Shown piece by piece: positions 55,306 through 64,000 of a stretch of DNA of 64,000 bases; position 1 is the stretch's first letter, and the number at the start of each line of letters is the position of its first letter. The stretch spans positions 62,001 to 126,000 of the forward strand of contig JAOWBW010000869.1 of the NCBI GenBank assembly GCA_026119855.1, written 5' to 3'. This stretch comes from Campanula takesimana. Lineage: Eukaryota; Streptophyta; Magnoliopsida; Asterales; Campanulaceae. The notes below the pieces were generated by a model. The model had not been told where the DNA came from and searched no databases. It was given only the letters and a program-made list of their open reading frames with translations. The position numbers were made by a program, and so were the translations under genes.

Positions 55306-56840
55306 TGTTGGAGATTATGCCCTAGGCCCTTGAGAAATGCCTTATGTTGCATCATGTTCTCATTTGTTATGGAGATAACAACCCTGGATTATTATATGTT
55401 TTACATGTTTATTATTATAATCCCCGTCCCTAGTACTTATGAATGACTAGTATAAGTTTAATCGATGATCATATGATGATCATGTGTATGTGATACAAAT
55501 TAAACTTATGGGTACTTGTTGGAGAACAAGTACTGGACTTGACCCACCTATGAGATTTATGTCATGGTCAGGTGTCATAATTAAATCTCATATAGTTATA
55601 TCATTTGAATCCTTAGACCTGAGATTATCATGGTCTTCCACATGATGAACATTATGTTTGACATACTCAAACGCTACCCCTAACCGGGTGGTTATAAAGG
55701 CTACGATTGGCATAATCGGATTCATGTAGGGAAGAATGATAAGTCGAGATGGAATTTGTCCCTCTCTCAAGAGAGATAGCTGCTTGGCCTTTCGATGAGT
55801 GAGATTGATGATAGTGTACGTTCGTACCCAAATGAATTGAAGTGTTCAATGTTATTTGCTCATATCAATCTACTCGGGATCGAGAAAGCATTGGACAACA
55901 TAAGTTGACGTGGACCATGACTTATGTCAAATATGATATCGCGTGACAAAAGGATTGTGATATGTTCTATGAGGATGAACGAACTTCGTTAAGTTATATT
56001 AATCAGGTAGTCATGATGGCTTTCTAGAGTCCACTCATGATTTATGGGTTTGACCTTGGTCGGACTCATTACCAACTTAAAATGATCCTATGGGGTCACA
56101 CACAAAAGTACAAATCAAGAAAAGGCAAAAGCTGAATTCCTTGCGGGCATGGCCGTGCCAGTTATAAAGCACGACCGTGCCAATTTGCACGGCCATGCGG
56201 ATTAACAAACTCGACCGTGCCATTATTCAACTGCGGCAAGTCAAGCTCGGACCAAGTGGCACGGCAGTGCCATTTGGTGAGCACGACCGTACCAAAGTTC
56301 CTGGGGCCAGATTTTGTGCAGCTTAATTGGGTGACGGGATGTAGGTCTTCTTGGTCATTAAGGGTTAATGACTAGGGACTATAAATAAATCTTTTCATCA
56401 GCCATTAAACTAATGCAACCTAGTATGTTTGAAAAACATAATTCTTGATCCAAGATTGTGATCAAAGATCAAGAACGCATAAAATTCATATAGCCTTTGA
56501 AGATTAGAAAAACGTGTTTTCTAATGAGTCTAGCAATCCAGATCTAGAATGGTTCTAGACATTCGTTCGCGTGTGGATACACATAAAGGGTGCTTGCTTT
56601 AGCATCTCAAGTTTGTTTTCCTGTGATCATGATCCGATGAATGCAAAGAACGAGGAGATCAAATCTAAAGCTTGAAGACTTGAAGATTTGAAGATCCGAA
56701 AGTTTTAAACGCACAACCATGGTTAGTTTCTAAATTAATCTTTCAATTAATTTAATCATCATGAATGGATCTTGGGGCTTAGGGTTTTGTTGATTTCATA
56801 TTGCCGTCTTCCGCTGCGCAAGGTGCCTCAAACCCCAACA
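55306..56840 (+). repeat. Copia-type LTR (element E)
   Basis: It starts TGTTGGAGATTATGCCCTAG and ends GCCTCAAACCCCAACA, directly followed by G and TGGTATCAGAGC (56842-56853), the tRNA-Met primer site. So it is a 5' LTR of 1535 bp in plus orientation. Six copies, some decayed, of a GCACGACCGTGC-type palindrome lie at 56146-56293. No second copy of this LTR is in the window. Confidence 0.85.
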
Positions 56841-59060
56841 GTGGTATCAGAGCCCCGTTCATGTATAGTTATTTTAATATTATCATGTTAAATATATGAT
56901 TTGATTATATGATCTAGCATGATGTGAATTTAAAATAAGGGATTTATGTTAATTGTTTGATGAAAAAATTATATATGATATAGTATGATTATGAACAAGG
57001 TCTTCAAGTTGCTTGATTAATATGATTAATCTATTTATCAGATCATCAATCTCTTTAATTGGATTATTGAATTGATGATTCTTGATCTTTAAGAACAAAT
57101 TGTGTTGTTCTTAGGGTTTGATGTTTATGATAATTTGATTATCATAAATAGTTGAATTCTTAAAAGATCAAGATTTGATAAATTGTGATCGTGCGGTTCG
57201 CATGCAATGCACGTTTTCGTGCAAATTTTTCATGCAGTTCACGTGCAGTGCAGATTTCTGAGTTCGTGATTTTCATACTTTGAGATGCATTGTAGAATAC
57301 ATATTGTTCATAGAATTGGATTTTATGAAGTAATGTATTCTTAATAGAGTTAGACTCTATGAAAGAATTCATTATTCAATATGTATTATACCAAGAGTAA
57401 GACTCTATGAAAATCTAAAATTCATAATTATATTCACATAATATCCGGTCATTAATTAATTTGATTAATTATACCTTTGTTATTCGTGTTGCTATATGAA
57501 CGAACTTTCTTGAAAATTTAAGTCATGTGCCAATCTATTATTAAAACACTTGTGAGTATACAGTGTAGTTTTGTGCAGGCTACGCCCTAGCGAGGTGCAT
57601 TGATTCTATCAGTGTATGAGAAAGATGAGGAAACAGTGATTCCTATATGTTTAACGTGGTTTGACTTAATTAGGCTATCAAACTAGTTTTGGGCCTAAGA
57701 AACAAGATGAGATTAAAACATGTTTGACATTGGATGTCTAAAACAATCTCATAAAAGATCTAAGAGTCATATATGATATGATTGACAAGAGTTGTCTACC
57801 TAAATAACTTGGTTTTGAGCAGTCGTGCCCTACCCGACTCAAAATTAGGTGAAATATGGATCTTAGCCTACATTAATTATATTATACAATTGTTGTATAT
57901 GAAGGTTATATAATTTAGTGGGAGTATTTATGAAATACAAATAATTTATCTCTTAAATGATTGGTATGAAATATAGGTGTATATTTATTTGTATATTTGT
58001 GTAGAATGTTATATTATACTTTAATTATGTTTGTTACTGCGATCTGTTCTTTAAAAGGACAAAGTTAAAAGAGAATGAAATAAATTTCTTTGATTAAATC
58101 ATGAGCTTAAGAATTGTTTTAAAGCAAGAACAGAAATTATACATTCTTAATAATCCTAAATAACCTAAATTGCAATATTAATTTGATTAATATGTTCTGT
58201 AGGATCATCAAAATTTAATTTGATTAACTTGTTGATGATCTTAGATTCATGAATAAATTATTTATTCTGGGTTTTGATAATCACGATGATTCGATCACCA
58301 TGAACACCAAATCCTAATTGAATCAAGGAAAGCAATTTTAAGGTAAATTTTAGAAATTTAAAGTCTACCGCTTTTATGATAAATATTTTGAGTTGAATTT
58401 AATTGTCAGATGGCTGGTTTTAGAAACCGTGTTTTCTGAAATTGAATGTCAAGTTCAAAACTACTTTGGGTTAAATCTAGTTTCAGGTGGTTGGTTTGCG
58501 AAACCGTGTTTCCTGAAAAGTGATGTCAATTCAAAATTCAGAAAATTGAAATCAGAATCCTGAATTGTTCTTGATTGCTGAAATCAATTAAATTGATGAG
58601 ACATGGAATTTAGAAACAAGACTACAGATTCATACGGAAATGTGGATGCCTTTTGGTTTAGTTTCGGTCATATGGACTGTTCTCTAAATTTCTGAATGAT
58701 GTACGGAATTGTGGATGCCTTTTGACTTAGTTTCGGCCGTACAGTTTGTTCTCTCAATATCTGAACTAAAGTGCGGAAAGATGATGATATAAGTCGAAAA
58801 TTTGATTTTTGACTTAATGAATTTCTAAAAGGAAAGAGGATTAAAAAGATAAAGGTAAAACACATGTTGTAAAACCTAAAGGAAATAATTGTGGCTAAAG
58901 TTATAACTCTAAATAATACAATTTTATAACGTGGCAATTGGATTGACCATTTAAAATTATAATCAAAATTCTGGATGATCAAAGAAATAAAATGGTAGTG
59001 GGACTACCACTTGGGACATTTATGTTATAAAATTAATCTTTCTATTTTTAATTATTGAGT
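56841..59060 (+). other. Non-coding internal region of element E
   Basis: After the primer site no gag or pol is found in any frame; ORFs are short and without motifs. Two internal repeats are visible: TGGTTTTAGAAACCGTGTTTTC (about 58414) versus TTGGTTTGCGAAACCGTGTTT (58492), and GTGGATGCCTTTTGGTTTAG (58640) versus GTGGATGCCTTTTGACTTAG (58713). This is like a large non-autonomous retrotransposon derivative. Its right border, near 59060, is where GCGC-containing sequence of the next element seems to start, and is a guess. Confidence 0.5.
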
Positions 59061-59542
59061 ATTGGATACCGGATGTTGATCCCACATTTGTATAAATGTG
59101 CAACAATTAGCAATTTTGGGAATCTACAAGATGAAGTGCGCAGAGCTCTCTCAAAGGTGAACTCAACTTATAATGCATCATTGCTTTTCCCAAAACCTTG
59201 TTCAATTCAAACTTTCTGTTTGTGGAACAATGAACGCATTATTTCAAACTTCATGCGCATATACTTAACTGCTCATATCTCCTGTGCATGATGTTTTAAA
59301 CATTCAGTTTAAACGCATACCAATCCTAAACTCATATTATCTGTATGCACTGAATGATATTTCTGTCTTTCCCTTATTGTAAGTTATATCTTTTGGTTAG
59401 ACTAGAAATCTATAACATTGGCTAGTGTGTGTATTGACTTGAGGTATGATTTACCATTCACATTTTATGGACATGTTATTATCAAGTACAATGAATTGCC
59501 ATTGTTATAGTAGGTAATGGCATCAATCATTTAGGGGGAGAT
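59061..59542 (+). other. 3' internal end with polypurine tract, left of LTR D
   Basis: It contains GTGCGCAGAGCTC (59140) and CATGCGCATATA (59251), words typical of LTR D and its gag, and ends ATCATTTAGGGGGAGAT directly before TGTTGGG of LTR D. That is a standard Copia polypurine tract and belongs at the left of a 3' LTR. Confidence 0.6.
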
Positions 59543-61226
59543 TGTTGGGTATGCTTATTTCTTAACCCTCCCAATTATGTTAGAATTGATTGATACCATC
59601 ACCTAAGTATTTTATGGACTATAGGATCCTATGTAAGAAGTTTTATAACTTCTATTTTTAGCTAAGTCCAATTTTATAGAATAGGCTTAGAGGTTAGAGC
59701 TTGCTTGGAATTGAGGTTTCATTTACTGAAGACCAAGTATAATGCGCAGGACATTTCGTGCGCAGCACGTTTCATGCGCAGAGCATTACCTGCTCAGTCT
59801 CCGCGCGCATAGCATTACCTGCTTATTCTCCGCGCGCATAGCATTAGCTGCTTATTCTCCGCGCGCATAGCATCACTTGCTCACTCTCCATACGCATGGC
59901 TTTTATGAGCAGAGCAGATTAACTTGGTCCTTATGCTTATCTTTCTTCAACCTCATATTCTTGAAGCTTGGAGCGAAAAGGAATGAAGATCTAAGACTGT
60001 GGTCTCTGCGCAGGACTTCCCTGCGCAGGTCTCCTCTGCGCAGCATGCATCCTTACTCAGTTTTCGATACATTCAGATTACATAACTTGGAAAGCGCTTA
60101 GAAGATGCACGCTTATTAAAAATGCTGAGGTATGCAGAAACGACAAAGCAAGCACACTCAGCAGATCCAACGGTGGAGACGCGCTCAAGAGAAATATTTC
60201 AAATGAAGACAGCTGTCAACCTTCTAGAAGAAGCTTTTGAATTTGGTCTTCATGCTCAGTCTCCAACGGCTCTAAAACACCTGCGCACCAATCATATTGT
60301 GCCAGGTCATCAACTTTGATCAGAGCTCCAACGGCTATAAAGGACACCTGCGCACCAATCATATTGTGCCAGCTCATCGTCCTTGCTCAGAGCACCAACG
60401 GCTAGTTTTAAGCTCTCTGCTATAAATAGCCTGCTCATCTTCATTTCCAAGTTGCTTGAGTTCTTGCTTCCAAAAGAAACTTTGAAGATTTGAAGATTGC
60501 TTGCTCATTTCAGAATTCTCAAGATCAACCTTCATACCTTCATACTCAACCAAGCCCAGATCCTATAAGCCTTGTATCACCAGAATTCTTCGTGCTCTTC
60601 ATCTCATAGATTCATAGAGCCCAGAATTTCTGAACACACACACACACCTCTTGAAGCTTTGATTATTTCGATCATACTTCTTGAGATACACCGGTTTAGT
60701 CTAGGATTTGCTCTTCATAGATTATAGATCTTTGAGTTAGTTTGTTCTACATTGTTGTATCTTGTAACTCTCTCATATAATAAGATCTCCATTAGAAAAT
60801 CCAAGACTAACCATCTTGGTAGAGGACGTAGATCTTTCATTGATCGAACCTCTCCAAATAGCTTGTTCATTATTCTCGCTATTTACTTCCTGCTTAATCA
60901 TATCTGAATTACTGCTTTGTTTGATCTTTCAGATTGCTATACTTTGCCGCTGTGTTTGTTATTGCTTATTGCCTTAGAACATTTTATCCAACTCTTTAAG
61001 CCAAAACTTAGCGCGTGCGTTTTTATCCTTGCGCAGCTTTTTACTGCGCAGGTGCTACTTAAAACATCCGCTGTGCATTTCACACTCTCACTGCGCGCTA
61101 TACTTAGCTTATTTGAGAACTGTGCGCATAAGCCATTGATTTGCAAAAGGGTTTGAAAAGAATTTTAAAAACGCTATTCACCCCCCCCCTCTAGCATTTT
61201 TCATACCTGCCCCTTTGGGACCAACA
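59543..61226 (+). repeat. LTR D of a SIRE-like Copia element
   Basis: TGTTGGGTATGCTTATTTCT at the start and TGGGACCAACA at the end; 1684 bp. The primer site TGGTATCAGAGC follows at 61229-61240. TATAAATA at 60421-60428 is the likely TATA box. The end (CGCTATTCACCCCCCCCCTCTAGC at about 61170-61193) is the same type as LTR B of the left-hand Copia. U3 contains four 29-bp units (59788-59903) and a 67-bp duplication (60281/60348). Unusually, both a polypurine tract on its left and a primer site on its right are present. Confidence 0.88.
59788..59903 (+). repeat. Four 29-bp tandem units with CCGCGCGCA core in U3 of LTR D
   Basis: Units start at 59788, 59817, 59846 and 59875. Each contains CTGCT.A.TCTCCGCGCGCATAGCAT; the fourth has decayed to CCATACGCATGGC. 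Just upstream, TGCGCAGGAC, GTGCGCAGCAC and ATGCGCAGAGC repeat a TGCGCAG word. Confidence 0.9.
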
Positions 61227-61300
61227 AGTGGTATCAGAGCAAACACCTTCATAAAACTTGTTTTGTTTTTCAAGCTTAACAGCTTGGGTGCCGATTCAAG

Positions 61301-63589
61301 ATGGCTTCAAAATCTTGGGCAATGGCTAACTATTCACATGTTCCAGTGCTGAATGAAGATCACTTCGAAATCTGGAAGCACTGCATGCTCACTCATTTTT
61401 CCTCTATCGACGAGATCCTCCACGACATTGTTCTTGAAGGACCCTACATTCCAATGAAGGCCAATCCAGATGCTGCTACCAACAAGGATAATCCTACAAT
61501 CAAGAAGGCCAAAGGGGAATGGACCGATGAAGAAAAGAAATGGGTTGGTTACGATGGAAGAGCTAGAAACATCATTCTCAGCACTCTAGACCTCTCCACG
61601 CACAATCAAATTGTGAGCGGTGGAACTGCAAAGGATCTATGGGATGCTATTGAAGGCTATGTGAATGGTGACAAAGTAAGCAAGGAAAACAAAAGATTTG
61701 TGGTGTAAAGAAAATTCAACTGCTTCATGAGAAAGGATGGTGAAACCTTGAGACAAACTTATGATCGCTTCTGTGCTGTTGTAAACTCTTGTAAATCTCT
61801 TGGAACTACCTTCACCAATAAAAAAGTAAATTCTCAATTCTTAGATGCGCTAGGTTCCAGATATGTGCACAAGGCAAGTCATCTGGAAGATTCTGGATTT
61901 TTAGATACTTGGCCTCTGCGCAGCTTATACGCCAACTTAAAAGTGTATGAGCTTAAGCTTGATCGAATTGATGAAACTGAAGGAAAAGGAAAAGCAATTT
62001 CAATGATTGCTCAAAGAGAACCTGCGCCTGCTCAAACCTCAGACAAAGTCTCCACTTCTTCTCTGCTTGAAATGGATGATGATGATTTCGCTATGTTTGT
62101 TAAGCGATTCTAAAAATTCAGGAAATTCTCAAAACCTGAATCCTCAAGTAAAGCTCCAGCTAAATTCTCTCTTGGCAGAGACTCAAAGGAAGAAGATGAC
62201 TTAGTTTGCTACAACTGTAGAAAGCCTGGTCATTTTGCATCAAAATGCCCTACGTCAATATTTGAGTACATAAAGAAGAATACTGCGCGGAGATTTTCAA
62301 AGCAGCGCGGAATGGTTGCTGAAGAAGACCCTGCTGAGAAGCAACTCAAGACCTGGATAGAGACTGACACTGAAGACAGTGATGATGATGACTCTGAGGA
62401 TGGACTGCTCTGCTTAGTGGCCAATGCCGATGCTGATAGCGATTCAGACAATGATCCCAAAATGGACACAAAGGCTGCGCCAAGTACTATTCAGAAGAAA
62501 GGTCCCACCATCATAGAACTGGCAGAAATGGGACATCTAACTCCAACCAGACAGAATGGCAAGTACTTATTTGCCAGAGCTGACCTAACGAAGAAATTTG
62601 TTGCTGCGCCAATACGCAAAGAATCTCTTGAAATTCCTGGTGAAATTGTAATAGAAAAGGATGACTCTGCTGCTGAGCGCGAGTCTATTTTTCAGCAAGC
62701 TGAAAAGGTAATCAAAAGATTCAATTCTATGAAAGAAGCAGTGGACTTATCAATTGGAGAAATTTCACAGCTTAAGACGGAGAAAACTCTTTTAAAATCT
62801 GAGATCACCCTCCTTTTGGAGCAGATTAAGAACATGACTCCCCTTACTGAAAAAAACCGTTTTCTTACAGATCAAAATGAGCTATTTAAAGTAAGAAACG
62901 AAGAATTGGCTGCTCAAGTAGCTGATCTCACAAAGATCACTGATGAGTGGACCAAATCTCGTGTCACTATGGACCAAATTCTAGAATCCCAAAAAGCTAG
63001 TGGAGACAAGGAAGGCTTGGGGTTCTCAACTAGTGATAACTTTAAATGTGCAGTTTGCTCTGAAAAGGAAAAGGAATTTACACCACAGCAAACTATTGAA
63101 ATTCCTAAAGCAAAGCATTCTGCTTCAATGGATAAAGGACAGGAGAAAGTCCAGAGACAAAATTTCCATTATGTCTACCCAAAGAAGCAAACTGGAAAAG
63201 CCAAGGGTATGGCTAAAGTTGAATCTGCGCTTGACAACGCACCTTTTGATATTTGTTACGCTTATCCTTCGAATGTCAAATCTGCGCATAAGGGTCATGC
63301 GAATGAAAGCCATGCGCCTCTACGCCAGATGCGCATACTTAAGAAAAGCGCACCAAAACTTCAAAAGATGGTGTTTGTCAAAGCAAATTCATCTGCTCCA
63401 GTAAAGAATGTTGCGCCAAAGAAAAGTAAAGAGTTTGTAAAAACCCAATCTATAAGTGGCTTTCATCATTGTGTTGTGTGTGATGGTTTAGGTCACAAGG
63501 CTGCAGAATGCCTTTTGCGATTTTCTCCTAATGCCAAGGGACGTAAAAATCCTAAGGTCAGACAGGAGTGGGTTGTCAAAAGTTGCTAA
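61301..63589 (+). pseudogene. Copia (SIRE-like) gag with two zinc knuckles, two in-frame stops
   Basis: One frame from ATG 61301 to 63589, interrupted only by stops at 61706-61708 and 62111-62113. The order is: UBN2-type gag core (DHFEIWKHCMLTHF, WVGYDGRARNIILSTLD, DLWDAIEGYV, RQTYDRFCAVVNSCKSLG), zinc knuckle CYNCRKPGHFASKC (62207-62248), acidic stretch ETDTEDSDDDDSEDG, a long coiled-coil-like part (about 62690-62970), a basic part, and a second knuckle CVVCDGLGHKAAEC near 63470. Gag packages the element's RNA. The stops make the full protein impossible without readthrough. GCG alanine codons are frequent, giving many TGCGC words, as in LTR D. Confidence 0.87.
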
Positions 63590-63605
63590 CTCTAGGACCC
63601 AAGAA

Positions 63606-64000
63606 TAAAGGGGACCTGCGTTCTTAATGTCTATCTTTCAGGTCTCCTGCTTCACTGCGCACTCTTCACAAGCTAAAGCGCATATATGGTACCTCGACAG
63701 TGGATGTTCTAGACACATGACTGGAGATGTCACAGCTCTTGAAGAAGTGCATAAAGGAAGAGGTCCCTCTGTAACTTTTGGAGATAACAACAAAGGGCAC
63801 ATAATTGGATATGGAAAAATCAGAAAAGATAAAGTGTGCATTGAGAAAGTTGCGCTCGTTGAAGGTCTCAAGCACAACCTGCTCTCCATATCACAATTCT
63901 GCGATAAAGGTTTGGAATGTCACTTCACTGCAACGCACTGCTACATCAAAGATGGCATATCCGGACTAACTTTGCTCACAGGGACTCGTAAGACTAATGT
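63606..64000 (+). pseudogene. Copia pol start: protease and pre-integrase, +1 relative to gag
   Basis: Frame 3 reads SIFQVSCFTAHSSQAKAHIW, then YLDSGCSRHMTGD with the protease D-S-G active site, then VTFGDNNKGHIIGYGKI and GLKHNLLSISQFCDKGLECH of the gag-pre-integrase region. The preceding gag ends in frame 2 at 63589, so a frame change lies between 63589 and 63606; it may be a mutation or a programmed shift. The frame is open to the window end. Integrase, RT and RNase H are expected further right. Confidence 0.88.

Noticed and set aside
59788..59903. Possible CRISPR-like array
   Set aside because: The 29-bp units are contiguous without unique spacers and lie inside a plant LTR.
62312..63589. 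Independent host gene of 425 codons
   Set aside because: It is the same frame as the upstream gag, with zinc knuckles on both sides and Copia protease following; only stop codons split it.

Overview
The window looks like nuclear DNA of a dicot plant. It is AT-rich overall, its genes have short GT-AG introns, it contains tRNA-Met-primed Copia and Ty3/Gypsy LTR retrotransposons, a Helitron with a Rep-helicase gene, MULE, hAT and many small Stowaway-like elements whose ends read CTCCCTC...GAGGGAG. No rRNA or tRNA genes, CRISPR arrays or organellar genes were seen. A 100-base run of N (15918-16017) marks an assembly gap.

Layout. 1-15917 is a stack of retrotransposons inserted into one another: a plus-strand Copia element (pol end 6761-7576, spliced env-like ORF 8362-9708) is cut by a minus-strand Tat/Ogre-like Gypsy element (1847-6760), whose reverse transcriptase is cut by a second, minus-strand Copia element (1-1846). 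The env-like ORF is cut by Gypsy LTR A (9709), which is cut by LTR B (12054-14612), and the internal end of that element is cut by related LTR C (14775 to the gap). 17704-25520 is a Helitron on the minus strand with a multi-exon, now frameshifted Rep-helicase gene; its 3' end is duplicated in tandem. 29050-32433 is probably a second, non-autonomous Helitron. 33633-41367 holds the clearest host genes: three tandem guanosine deaminase (GSDA-like) genes of four exons each, with small elements in their introns and a solo LTR inside the last exon of the middle copy. 44432-45628 is an intact single-exon GeBP/STOREKEEPER-type (DUF573) transcription factor gene. 45995-54660 is a field of DNA transposons: two MULE-like elements with about 200-bp terminal inverted repeats and perfect 9-bp target duplications, and one hAT deletion derivative with a perfect 8-bp duplication. 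55306-64000 is again LTR retrotransposon DNA: a Copia-type LTR with a non-coding internal region, then an LTR with a polypurine tract on its left and a primer site on its right, followed by a broken gag-pol reaching the window end.

The likely functional host genes are the three GSDA copies (purine salvage and catabolism) and the GeBP-like regulator. Nothing suggests they work together; the rest is mobile DNA. The most unusual signal is that the LTR or leader of almost every retrotransposon family here carries its own reiterated short palindrome with CpG in it. One of these words (GCACGACCGTGC) is shared by a Gypsy and a Copia-type LTR that otherwise look unrelated.
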